Both the position numbers and the translations under genes were made by a program. Below, piece after piece: positions 41,622 through 49,427 of a DNA stretch of 64,000 bases (its first letter is position 1; every line of letters begins with the position of its first letter). Origin of the DNA: Bacillus sp. REN10 (lineage in GTDB: Bacteria > Bacillota > Bacilli > Bacillales > Domibacillaceae); contig NZ_JADHDW010000010.1 of NCBI RefSeq assembly GCF_016820555.1, positions 1 through 64,000 on the forward strand. Direction: 5' to 3'. The notes under the pieces were generated by a model that searched no databases, was not told the origin of the DNA, and saw only the letters and a program-made list of their open reading frames with translations.

Positions 41622-42812
41622 TTGGGTTATTATGATGATCACGAAAGAACACGAGGAAAACAAAATGGCCCTAAAAAAAGCGGATATTTTCTTTCAAGTT
41701 TGGCAGGTTTGATTGTAGGTGCTTTACTCGTCACCTTTGTTTCTTCAAACATGACAGACACTTTCGGGGTAAATGACCAAGATACTGCACAGCCATCAGT
41801 AAAAACGAAAAACGTCTCCTTAGATGTTACAACGGATGTCACAAAGGCTGTTGATCAAGTAAAGGATGCGGTTGTAGGTATCACAAATATTCAATCCGGT
41901 AACTTTTGGGAAGGTGGAGCGGCCCAACCAGCGGGAACAGGATCAGGTGTGATCTATAAAAAAGTAGGAGACAAGGCTTATATTGTCACGAATAACCACG
42001 TGGTTGAAGGCGCTGAAAAGCTAGAAGTGTCATTAGCTGATGGAACTAAAGTACCTGCTACACTTCGAGGAAACGATATGTGGACGGATTTAGCGGTTAT
42101 TGAAATTGACAGTAACAAAATAAAAGATGTAGCTGAATTTGGCGATTCCGATGCATTAAAAATTGGGGAGCCTGTCATGGCCATCGGAAATCCATTAGGA
42201 TTGGAATTTTCAGGTTCTGTCACACAAGGAATTGTATCTGGACTTGAGCGTACGATTCCCGTTGATATTAATGAAGATGGGATGATCGACTGGCAAGCAG
42301 AAGTGCTGCAAACAGACGCAGCTATCAACCCAGGAAACAGCGGCGGAGCGCTCGTTAATATTTCCGGGCAAGTTGTCGGGATTAACTCGATGAAAATTGC
42401 CCAGCAAGCCGTTGAAGGTATCGGATTATCGATCCCAATCAATTATGCGATGCCAATCATTGATAACTTAGAGAAGTACGGAAAAGTGAAACGCCCATCG
42501 ATGGGTGTACAATTGCGAAACGTTAACGAAATCCCTGCTTATCACCAGCAGCAAACATTAAAATTGCCAGAAGGAGTCACTGATGGCGCGATGATTGAAC
42601 AAGTCTATCCAGGAACACCAGCATCAAAAGCAGGCTTACAAGAGCTAGACGTAATTGTTCAACTAGATAATCAGGAAATCAACGATATTTTAGAGCTTCG
42701 TAAATATATGTACACAGAGAAAAAAGTGGGCGACAAGATGGAAGTAACGTTCTACCGAAACGGCCAAAAGAAAACAATTACCGTTGTACTGACAACTGAA
42801 GGAGCTTTATAA
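41622..42812 (+). CDS. htrC: HtrA-type membrane serine protease (HtrC/YyxA)
   Basis: About 396 aa. This is an envelope quality-control protease. A short cytoplasmic N terminus is followed by one membrane helix (about 25-45) and a trypsin-like domain with His in VTNNHVVEGA, Asp in MWTDLAVIEID and Ser in GNSGGALVN. A C-terminal PDZ domain follows (PGTPASKAGLQELDVIVQL). I infer a TTG start at 41622 (GYYDDH) five bases after AAGGGTGAGG; a GTG at 41613 lies in that site. The neighbours walJ and rlmH are as in Bacillus. Confidence 0.93.
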   Translation: MGYYDDHERTRGKQNGPKKSGYFLSSLAGLIVGALLVTFVSSNMTDTFGVNDQDTAQPSVKTKNVSLDVTTDVTKAVDQVKDAVVGITNIQSGNFWEGGAAQPAGTGSGVIYKKVGDKAYIVTNNHVVEGAEKLEVSLADGTKVPATLRGNDMWTDLAVIEIDSNKIKDVAEFGDSDALKIGEPVMAIGNPLGLEFSGSVTQGIVSGLERTIPVDINEDGMIDWQAEVLQTDAAINPGNSGGALVNISGQVVGINSMKIAQQAVEGIGLSIPINYAMPIIDNLEKYGKVKRPSMGVQLRNVNEIPAYHQQQTLKLPEGVTDGAMIEQVYPGTPASKAGLQELDVIVQLDNQEINDILELRKYMYTEKKVGDKMEVTFYRNGQKKTITVVLTTEGAL

Positions 42813-42818
42813 ATAAGA

Positions 42819-42856
42819 GAACGCAGAATCGCGAACCGCTTTTCTGCGTTTCTTTT
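42819..42856 (+). terminator. Terminator after htrC
   Basis: GAACGCAGAA pairs with TTCTGCGTTTC around a 14-base loop, followed by TTTTC. Confidence 0.75.
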
Positions 42857-42881
42857 CGAACATGTATAGGAGGAAAACAAC

Positions 42882-43040
42882 ATGATTTATTGCTGTAAAG
42901 AACATGCGGAACTCGCCTTAGATGTCATTGTGGATGAGTACGAAACCTCACCAACGATTGAAAAACTAGATGACGACAAAAAACTGTCCACAACCTGTGA
43001 ATATTGTCAAAACAACGCGGAATATGTAGTAGCAAACTAA
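42882..43040 (+). CDS. CxxH/CxxC protein (BA_5709-type)
   Basis: 52 aa. It begins MIYCCKEHAELALDVIVDEYE and ends CEYCQNNAEYVVAN. The CKEH and CEYC motifs probably bind a zinc ion. This small family is found between htrC and rlmH in Bacillus, the position it has here. AGGAGG lies ten bases before the ATG. No function is known to me. DnaA-box-like repeats begin 17 bases after its stop. Confidence 0.85.
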   Translation: MIYCCKEHAELALDVIVDEYETSPTIEKLDDDKKLSTTCEYCQNNAEYVVAN

Positions 43041-43056
43041 TATTCGCCCCACTATA

Positions 43057-43120
43057 TGTGGATAGATATTGTGGATATGTGGATAACATCTTGTGAATGA
43101 GTTGTTAACGTTGTGAATAA
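43057..43120. promoter_or_regulatory. DnaA-box cluster 3' of the CxxH/CxxC gene
   Basis: Same-direction boxes: TGTGGATAG (43057-43065), TGTGGATAT (43070-43078), TGTGGATAA (43078-43086, perfect), TGTGAATGA (43092-43100, weak) and TGTGAATAA (43112-43120). Five in 64 bases is far above chance. Confidence 0.75.
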
Positions 43121-43128
43121 ATAGAGGA

Positions 43129-43160
43129 AGAGCCGATTTCTCATAGAGAACGGCTTTTTC
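43129..43160 (+). terminator. Terminator of the htrC-CxxH unit
   Basis: AGCCGATTTCTC pairs imperfectly with GAGAACGGCT and is followed by TTTTTC. Confidence 0.7.
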
Positions 43161-43202
43161 TATGGAAGGAGAGGTTTATCGGTATTCGTTCCAGTTTATC
43201 AG

Positions 43203-43243
43203 CAGTTCAGGCCTTCCTCATCGATTGAGGAAGGCCTGAACTG
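43203..43243 (-). terminator. 18-bp stem hairpin at the 3' end of the GDPD gene
   Basis: CAGTTCAGGCCTTCCTCA and its exact complement flank a 5-base loop, one base past the stop of the minus-strand gene. T-richness is poor on the minus strand, so it may mainly block convergent transcripts or stabilise the mRNA. Confidence 0.65.
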
Positions 43244-43244
43244 T

Positions 43245-45548
43245 TTACTTTATTGTCACTTCAATTGGTTCGGCGACTAAGCGCCACTCTTTTCCAAGCA
43301 TCGTAAAGGTGTGCTGCACAAATACATTCGTTTTGCCTGGTGCCAGCGCTTTGATGGTGTTACCTTCAATTGAAATAATTTGTTGGTGATCCGAGACAAA
43401 TAAGCTTGTTTCGATATTTTCTTTTTTCTCTGTGCGATAGTTGACGAACGCTTTCGCTTGAATGGTTGCCGTTGCTCCTACTTTTAAATTGCGTTTTTTA
43501 ATTGGCGTTTCTAAGCGAACAGGAGCGGCGCTGAGCCATTGCGTATAATCGGTAATCGGGCCGATCATGCCGTTCATTAGCTGTTCCTCTAATGCTTGTT
43601 CATTGCGGAACGTCCAGTGAAGATTCGTCATGCCACGCTGGCGCATATACGTAATGAATTCTTTAGACAAACTGCCGTAGCTGGAGTTTAGTGTCGCATT
43701 CATTGTAGCAGCGTAATTTAACATTTTTCTAGCATCTTTCAATCGGCCCTCTGTTGTTCCAGGGACAGCTGCTGAATATAAAAAGCCCGTGCCAATCGCT
43801 GGTTTTAGCTCATGTGATTTTTTCACGCTATCTAAACTAAAGCTTTGGATCAATACTTGGTCAGACATCCCTTCCTCTTCAATTTCCTGAAGGACTTGTT
43901 CTTCAATATTCGCCGCCTTTAATTCGATTAAAAGAACGACGTCTTTTCCTTTGAATTCCTGTAAATATTCGCGGAAAGAAGGCACTTTCTCTCCTGCAAA
44001 CTCTGGGCCGAATTTGATGCCCGCATCAAGCTGACGAATTTCTTCATACGACATATTAGCTACTTTCCCTTTGCCGTTCGTTGTACGGTCCACCGTGTAG
44101 TCATGCATGATCACGAGTTGTCCGTCCTTTGTTCGATGAAGGTCTGTTTCGATCATATCAGCGCCTAACTCGTATGCCTTTCGGTAGCCAGCCATCGTAT
44201 TTTCTGGAGCTAGAGAAGGAATTCCACGGTGAGCTGCTACAATTGGACGTTGAACAAGCGTATTTTCAGGATATTGGCTAAATGCTGTTAATACAGGAGC
44301 TGGATCTTGAGCGATAATCCCGTCGACCCCCGTATGAATTAATGTATGTGCATCCGCTTCTTGAGAACCAGCAATGCCCCATACGGAAACGGTCCGGCTA
44401 TGAAGCGTGTGCACAAGATCAGCCGTCAATAATTTTTGTGGAATAATTGCCACTTTTGCATTATTTTCATGAATTTTTCGGATCAAACCATTAATATCAT
44501 GCTTATTCATTGACTGTTTGTCATAAACGACTGCTCCCCTAGCTGTAGGGATCTCTTGTTTCGTTTGATGGACGAGTGCTGGATTAGATGAAGCAATATG
44601 AACGTCTTGAATCGCCATTTCTTTTAACAAAGTCACCAGTGGCTCAACGGCTTTTTCATCTTCTAATTGAATAACCGGGATCATTTTTCCTTGCATTTTT
44701 TCGAGCATCATTTGAAGCGGTGTGCCATTGACCAGTAAGCGGTGATCTGTTTTCAACACCATCGAAGAAACACCTGTGTCAGCAAGTGCATCTACTGCTT
44801 GTGGTGTGGCGGCAGATGATAAAATCGTCGGTGCGTTTAAAATATTTGTTTCTGCTTCTTTCGGTAAAAAGGCGCCAGATTGTGATAATGGCGGCAATTC
44901 AGCCTCTTGAGAAGACACTCTCACATTGTCAAATTGTACTGTCGTTCCAGCGGCTTGAAAACCAATATCGCCATTCATAAGCGCTGAAGCGGCATCCGTA
45001 TCAGTCACGAGCTGATCGTTTATGTATTGCTGCACACGATTGCCTTTGGAGACAATTTTCAAACGATATGTTTGATTAAAAGCAAACGGCTCGGAGTAAA
45101 ATGTTTTATCGTAAACTTCCCATTGGTTGCGATCGTTGCGTAAAGCAAACTCTACGCCATTTAAAGCTGTCGTTCCACGGCGAATTGCCATTTGATAATA
45201 AGGATAATTTTCGGATTGAACGCGGTACATGACTGAAGCCCAGCGAGTGTCTTCTACAGCCGATAAGAACGTTATATCTGCTTCGATTACATAATCACCT
45301 GTTTTTTCAGCAAGTGGTACAACTACACGGGCTGGTTGAGAAGTAGAGGGCGATGTTAATGTCAACTTGCCGTTTTGTACAGACGCTTGTCCTTCTACCA
45401 CCTTCCACCCAGCTGGCAGTGAAGCGGAAGCATCGAAATTTTCTTCTAAGAATGTTCCTGGAGCGGCTTCAGGAATCATCGGGGCAGAGCTAAGTACTAT
45501 TCCTGCCGCTAGCATGAATGGAAGCGTCTTTGTTCGGATTTTTTTCAT
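43245..45548 (-). CDS. Secreted glycerophosphodiester phosphodiesterase-like protein with N-terminal jelly-roll domain
   Basis: 767 aa. A signal peptide (1-29, ending PEAAPG) is followed by a LamG/DUF1080-like beta domain (about 31-215, ENFDASASLPAGWKV). A degenerate TIM-barrel domain (about 235-425) comes next, then a full GDPD domain (about 433-690) with catalytic HRG (440), PENT, ETDLHRTKDG and HDYTVDRTTNG, and a C-terminal beta domain (about 695-767). It probably hydrolyses glycerophosphodiesters or teichoic-acid glycerol outside the cell. It reads against the fork and sits between two DnaA-box clusters where rlmH normally follows directly, so it looks inserted. Confidence 0.85.
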   Translation of the reverse strand: MKKIRTKTLPFMLAAGIVLSSAPMIPEAAPGTFLEENFDASASLPAGWKVVEGQASVQNGKLTLTSPSTSQPARVVVPLAEKTGDYVIEADITFLSAVEDTRWASVMYRVQSENYPYYQMAIRRGTTALNGVEFALRNDRNQWEVYDKTFYSEPFAFNQTYRLKIVSKGNRVQQYINDQLVTDTDAASALMNGDIGFQAAGTTVQFDNVRVSSQEAELPPLSQSGAFLPKEAETNILNAPTILSSAATPQAVDALADTGVSSMVLKTDHRLLVNGTPLQMMLEKMQGKMIPVIQLEDEKAVEPLVTLLKEMAIQDVHIASSNPALVHQTKQEIPTARGAVVYDKQSMNKHDINGLIRKIHENNAKVAIIPQKLLTADLVHTLHSRTVSVWGIAGSQEADAHTLIHTGVDGIIAQDPAPVLTAFSQYPENTLVQRPIVAAHRGIPSLAPENTMAGYRKAYELGADMIETDLHRTKDGQLVIMHDYTVDRTTNGKGKVANMSYEEIRQLDAGIKFGPEFAGEKVPSFREYLQEFKGKDVVLLIELKAANIEEQVLQEIEEEGMSDQVLIQSFSLDSVKKSHELKPAIGTGFLYSAAVPGTTEGRLKDARKMLNYAATMNATLNSSYGSLSKEFITYMRQRGMTNLHWTFRNEQALEEQLMNGMIGPITDYTQWLSAAPVRLETPIKKRNLKVGATATIQAKAFVNYRTEKKENIETSLFVSDHQQIISIEGNTIKALAPGKTNVFVQHTFTMLGKEWRLVAEPIEVTIK

Positions 45549-45761
45549 GTGTCATCCTCCTTGGAATTTAGAAAAGTCTGCTTTCATTTTTACAGGAGAA
45601 TGTAAAGGAAATATTAACCGCATTTTAATTTTGAAGAAAAAAAGGAAATTAACTTCTTTGTACCCACCGTCATCAGGCAGATCGTTGTGGAAAACAGAAA
45701 ACAGCTGGAAAAAATAGAAGCCAGTTGTAACAGTATGTTATGATAATCTAAAATAATGAAC

Positions 45762-45823
45762 AGTGGATAAATGATAGAAAAAACAGATTATTATGTTGAT
45801 ATGTGGATAACTTTTGTGGATAT
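45762..45823. promoter_or_regulatory. DnaA-box cluster upstream of rlmH
   Basis: AGTGGATAA (45762-45770), TGTGGATAA (45802-45810, perfect) and TGTGGATAT (45815-45823) share one orientation and end 37 bases before the rlmH start. Confidence 0.7.
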
Positions 45824-45859
45824 CCTGTTTGTAAATTGTTTGTAAAGAGAGGGAAACCT

Positions 45860-46339
45860 GTGAATATCTCAATTATTACAGTAGGAAAATTAAAAGAAAA
45901 ATATTTAAAGCAAGGAATCGACGAATACACGAAGCGCCTTTCCGCCTACGCCAAAATCGAAATCATCGAAGTCGCCGATGAAAAAGCACCAGAAGAATTA
46001 AGCCCGATTGAAATGGAACAAGTCAAAAACAAAGAAGGCGAACGCATCCTCGCCAAAATCAGCCCAGACACCCACGTCATTGCTCTCGCCATCGAAGGCA
46101 AAATGAAAACATCCGAAGAACTAGCGAAACAACTCGACCAGCTTGCGACCTACGGCAAAAGCAAAATCGCCTTTGTCATCGGCGGATCACTTGGTTTGGG
46201 GAAAGATGTTATGCAGCGGGCGAATGACACACTATCGTTTTCTAAGATGACATTTCCTCACCAGTTGATGCGGTTGATCTTGGTGGAGCAGGTTTATCGG
46301 AGTTTTCGTATTAATCGGGGGGAACCGTACCATAAGTAA
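45860..46339 (+). CDS. rlmH: 23S rRNA (pseudouridine1915-N3)-methyltransferase RlmH (OrfX)
   Basis: RlmH (159 aa) is a SPOUT-class methyltransferase that modifies position 1915 of 23S rRNA. It begins with GTG ([17 protein letters not shown]) behind AGAGAGGG. The SPOUT knot motifs are [26 protein letters not shown] and [23 protein letters not shown]. It ends NRGEPYHK. Its 3' end is the insertion target of SCC elements in staphylococci, and here the same 3' sequence recurs downstream. Codon use changes inside the gene, from C-ending codons (to about 46180) to more G/T-ending ones after. Confidence 0.96.
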   Translation: MNISIITVGKLKEKYLKQGIDEYTKRLSAYAKIEIIEVADEKAPEELSPIEMEQVKNKEGERILAKISPDTHVIALAIEGKMKTSEELAKQLDQLATYGKSKIAFVIGGSLGLGKDVMQRANDTLSFSKMTFPHQLMRLILVEQVYRSFRINRGEPYHK

Positions 46340-46350
46340 GTGCGGTTTTT
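46313..46350 (+). repeat. att1: SCC-like attachment site at the 3' end of rlmH (copy 1)
   Basis: The rlmH terminal codons GGG GAA CCG TAC CAT AAG TAA run into TAAGTGCGG (46337-46345) and TTTTT. The 21 bases 46330-46350 recur exactly at 49462-49482. In staphylococci the SCC core lies at this same codon position and is followed by TGATGCGGTTTTT; the sequence here is the equivalent. Confidence 0.75.
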
Positions 46351-46442
46351 AAAAGAACCATTTAGAATGTCGATTTTTCAGCTTTTTAGATGGTTTTATA
46401 TTTTCTTATAATGCTATAATATTACAAATAGGAGGTTTTTTC

Positions 46443-48146
46443 GTGGATATTATTACTAAAGGTATGGTCGAGGAATTTTTAAAGATAAATGAAATAAAAT
46501 CAAAAGGTTTACAAGATGATTTCGAGAAGTTTGTATGTGGAACAATTTTAAGCAATGAATATAGTATTGAAATCGATTATGAAGATTTATTAACCGACCC
46601 TCATACTCAAGGGATAGATGGTATTGGCATTGTAGTCAATGGTGAGTTAATAGTCGACATAAATGTTTTAGAAGATATTCTTGAAAATCAGAAAAATATA
46701 GATTGTAGTTTTATCTTTATTCAATCAAAGACTTCATCGAAATTTGATAGTGGAGATATACATAATTTTAATACAGCGGTTAAATTTTTCTTTTCTGAAC
46801 AACATTTTAGTTATTTCCCTAAAGAAAAAATGCGTAATTTTATTGAAATAAAAAACTTAATATATGCAAATCCTTCTTTATTAAATAAAAATCCAGATAT
46901 AAGATTATATTATGTTACAACTGGTAACTGGCAAAACGACCAAAATTTATTAGCTATTCAAGAAAATTATGAAAATGAACTATCGAATACGAATTTATTC
47001 GATAATATTAAATTTTTCCCTTTTGGCGCAAAAGAAATTCAAAATTATTATAGAAAAAATAAACTGGAACTTTCAACTACATTTAAATTTGAAAAAAGAG
47101 TAACTATACCAGTAGGTGAAGGAGTTAGTGAATCTTATTTTGGGATTCTTCCATTTGTTGAATTGAAAAAAATTATTACAGATGAGTCAGAACAAATTAG
47201 AAGTATTTTTTATGATAATGTAAGAGATTTCTTGGGTGAAAATCCAGTAAACAAAAGTATTTCTCAAACTTTAGAAGAAAAGAAATTTGGTTTTTTTGGA
47301 GTATTAAATAATGGTATAACTATAGTAGCTGATAAACTACAATCAACAGGTGATCAGTTTACGATTACAAACTATCAGATAGTTAACGGCTGTCAAACAA
47401 GTCACGTGTTATACAATCATATGAATATTGAGGGAATTGAGGATGTTAATATTCCTTTTAGACTAATTATTACTAGCAGTGATGATATAAAAAATGACAT
47501 TACTAAAGCTACAAATAGTCAAACAGAGGTTAAACAAGAGGAATTGGAAGCTTTATCAAAATTCCAAAAAGATCTTGAGCAATATTATGAAATGCACCCA
47601 GGCGATACGAAATTATATTATGAAAGAAGAACAAATCAGTACACATCAAATTCAATTTACAAAACAACTATAATTTCAATTCCAACTCAAATAAAAATTT
47701 TTTCTGCGATGTTTTTAGAAAATCCACATTTAGTTTCTAGGTACTATGGAACAATTGCTAAGGAAATGGGCGAAAAAATATTTAAAAAGAACCATGAGTT
47801 ATCTCCTTATTATACAAGTGGATTAGCTTACTATAAGTTGGAAAGCTTCCTCAGAAATGGATCGATTGATGCTAAGTATAAGAAAGCTAAGTATCATATG
47901 CTGATGTTATTTAGGTTAGTAGTAAGTGAACAAGATATGTGTGGATTTGAACATAAAAACATTAATAAATATTGTAATCATTTAATAGAGATATTAAATA
48001 ATAACGAAAAAGCATTAAATGTATTTATTGATATTACCAAAATAATTGATGAGGTAATTGGTGATTTATCTAATAGAGATGTATTTAAGCGTAGAGAAGT
48101 TACAGAGAATTTAATTCAAAATGTCAAAATGAAAGTCCGCACTTAG
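46443..48146 (+). CDS. AIPR family protein (abortive-infection phage resistance type)
   Basis: 567 aa, starting with GTG behind AGGAGG. An N-terminal nuclease-like region has D59 in QGIDGIG and Q94-S-K96 in FIQSKTS, matching a PD-(D/E)xK-type site with Q in place of E/D. The AIPR core has FGFFGVLNNGITIVA and YQIVNGCQTSHVLYNH, then ITKATNSQTEVKQEEL. Family members are known or predicted phage-defence proteins. The gene is much richer in A and T than its neighbours, which suggests transfer. Its stop codon overlaps the CCGCACTTA inverted repeat of the element end, so it fills nearly the whole interval between two att copies. Confidence 0.85.
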   Translation: MDIITKGMVEEFLKINEIKSKGLQDDFEKFVCGTILSNEYSIEIDYEDLLTDPHTQGIDGIGIVVNGELIVDINVLEDILENQKNIDCSFIFIQSKTSSKFDSGDIHNFNTAVKFFFSEQHFSYFPKEKMRNFIEIKNLIYANPSLLNKNPDIRLYYVTTGNWQNDQNLLAIQENYENELSNTNLFDNIKFFPFGAKEIQNYYRKNKLELSTTFKFEKRVTIPVGEGVSESYFGILPFVELKKIITDESEQIRSIFYDNVRDFLGENPVNKSISQTLEEKKFGFFGVLNNGITIVADKLQSTGDQFTITNYQIVNGCQTSHVLYNHMNIEGIEDVNIPFRLIITSSDDIKNDITKATNSQTEVKQEELEALSKFQKDLEQYYEMHPGDTKLYYERRTNQYTSNSIYKTTIISIPTQIKIFSAMFLENPHLVSRYYGTIAKEMGEKIFKKNHELSPYYTSGLAYYKLESFLRNGSIDAKYKKAKYHMLMLFRLVVSEQDMCGFEHKNINKYCNHLIEILNNNEKALNVFIDITKIIDEVIGDLSNRDVFKRREVTENLIQNVKMKVRT

Positions 48147-48176
48147 TCCCATTACGGTGAACCGTATCACAAGTAG
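48137..48176 (+). repeat. att2: SCC-like attachment site (copy 2) with inverted repeat
   Basis: CCGCACTTA (48137-48145), the reverse complement of the TAAGTGCGG after rlmH, is followed ten bases later by GGT GAA CCG TAT CAC AAG TAG (48156-48176). This encodes GEPYHK-stop, the exact RlmH C terminus, with different codons from rlmH itself. It closely resembles the staphylococcal SCC core GAAGCGTATCACAAATAA. Confidence 0.72.
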
Positions 48177-48201
48177 GGACAAACATTTTGTTTTTTTGAA
48201 A

Positions 48202-48229
48202 GAGCCTCAAGTTATTGAGGCTCAAAAAA
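48202..48229. terminator. Bidirectional terminator hairpin
   Basis: GAGCCTCAA pairs with TTGAGGCTC around TTAT/ATTG. T-runs lie on both sides, so it can end transcripts from the AIPR side and from the hepT side. Confidence 0.7.
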
Positions 48230-48255
48230 TAATGTTATTTCATGCTCAATGATCG

Positions 48256-48572
48256 CTAGATATTGAATGTTTCAAGCGCCTCTGAAATGAGTGGATGATC
48301 AAACTCTTTCCTACGGTCGGTATAAAATATTTTAACATCCTTCAAATTGGCTTGATACACAAGTTCGGCTGTTTTATTTCCACCAGCACTATGGCCAATG
48401 ATTTCACAATTGAAAAGGTCGACAAAAAGCATACATAATGCCATTTTTTCCAGACGCGGACGTAGGTTAAATCGCTGATAATGACAGCTGATGGTTCTTC
48501 CTGGTTGAATTGATTATCATTCATTTTTTTCTTCTGAACGATTCCAATCGGCTTCTTTGAAAATGATGGCAT
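48256..48572 (-). pseudogene. IS3-family (IS150-like) transposase remnant
   Basis: Two overlapping frames on the minus strand (48342-48572 and 48256-48444) together give SAVIISDLTYVRVWKKWHYVC, then LFVDLFNCEIIGHSAGGNKTAELVYQ and LKDVKIFYTDRRKEFDHPLI, the DDE core of an IS3-type orfB. A frameshift lies near 48400-48440. The start and the last part carrying the catalytic Glu are missing. There are no terminal inverted repeats I can find. It abuts the hepT stop, so the insertion probably cut sequences downstream of hepT. Confidence 0.8.
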
Positions 48573-48980
48573 TCAAATTTCAAGCAGCAATACTACCCTT
48601 GCAAAATCTTTAAAATCATCAATATGTTTTTCTAAAATCGCTTCTAAAATATCGAGTTCTAAAGCTTGGTAATCATGTACGGCTATATTACGAAAGCCAA
48701 CCATATTCATTAATGTTTGGGCTAATGGAACATCAATTAGCCCAGCCTCTTGCAACAATTTAAACCCTTCACGACTCGCTTTTGGTACGCCAAGTTTACG
48801 TTCGCTGACAATATGCATCGCTAAATCAATACTCGCCTCACAAGCACGTTGAATATTTAAAATGATACTATCCTGTTTTGTGAAATCCTTTAAGTTCTCT
48901 GGGTTACCTTCATATACTTCATGAATACGATTGACACAGCGTTCAATCGTCGTTGTTTTATTTAAAATGACATCATTCAT
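48573..48980 (-). CDS. hepT: HepT-like toxin (HEPN/DUF86 ribonuclease)
   Basis: About 135 aa from ATG 48980, eight bases inside the mntA gene and behind GGGGAAGTG. HepT HEPN proteins are RNases neutralised by a partner nucleotidyltransferase. The RX4HXY catalytic motif is present as RNIAVHDY with Arg97, His102 and Tyr104. In the studied MntA-HepT pair Tyr104 is the residue that MntA AMPylates, and it has the same number here. The pair is transcribed against the fork, within the att-bounded region. Confidence 0.88.
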   Translation of the reverse strand: MNDVILNKTTTIERCVNRIHEVYEGNPENLKDFTKQDSIILNIQRACEASIDLAMHIVSERKLGVPKASREGFKLLQEAGLIDVPLAQTLMNMVGFRNIAVHDYQALELDILEAILEKHIDDFKDFARVVLLLEI

Positions 48981-49383
48981 CGCCAAATACACTTCCCCTT
49001 TCTTTAATTGCTTCAATAATGCCTGCGCGTTGCTCGCTTAATGTGGCATACATACTATAAGCACGTATTTTTTGACGCGTAAATTCGTTTTCATCGTTTA
49101 TATAGATTGGAACACCTTCAGAATAAATTTGCATCGTGAAAACTGTGTCGATTAGTTTAAGATCAATTAAATCTACTTCACGACCAGTAAGTGTTGCTAA
49201 ATCGCCAGCAAGCGTAAAACGTTCATATGATGATAGTAGTTTGTCACTAAAATAAGCAATATCAATATCGCTGTCTTTATGAGCAGTTCCTTTTGCAAAA
49301 GAACCAAATAACATAATGAAATCTGGATCAAGTTGTTGTTTCAATTTTTCAATGATCTGTGCTTGAATTTCTTTGCTTAGCAT
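48973..49383 (-). CDS. mntA: MntA-like antitoxin nucleotidyltransferase
   Basis: About 136 aa. It is a minimal nucleotidyltransferase with the GSX10DXD motif: G27-S28 in MLFGSFAKGTAH and D39-x-D41 in DSDIDIAYF. Such proteins inactivate the adjacent HEPN toxin by adding AMP groups. The start ATG 49383 has AAGGACGG upstream; an earlier in-frame ATG is less well placed. It overlaps hepT by eight bases. Phage defence or element maintenance is a plausible role. Confidence 0.88.
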   Translation of the reverse strand: MLSKEIQAQIIEKLKQQLDPDFIMLFGSFAKGTAHKDSDIDIAYFSDKLLSSYERFTLAGDLATLTGREVDLIDLKLIDTVFTMQIYSEGVPIYINDENEFTRQKIRAYSMYATLSEQRAGIIEAIKERGSVFGDE

Positions 49384-49427
49384 ACTATCACCGTCCTTTA
49401 TTTCATTATAAAGCTTAGGCAAAAAAA

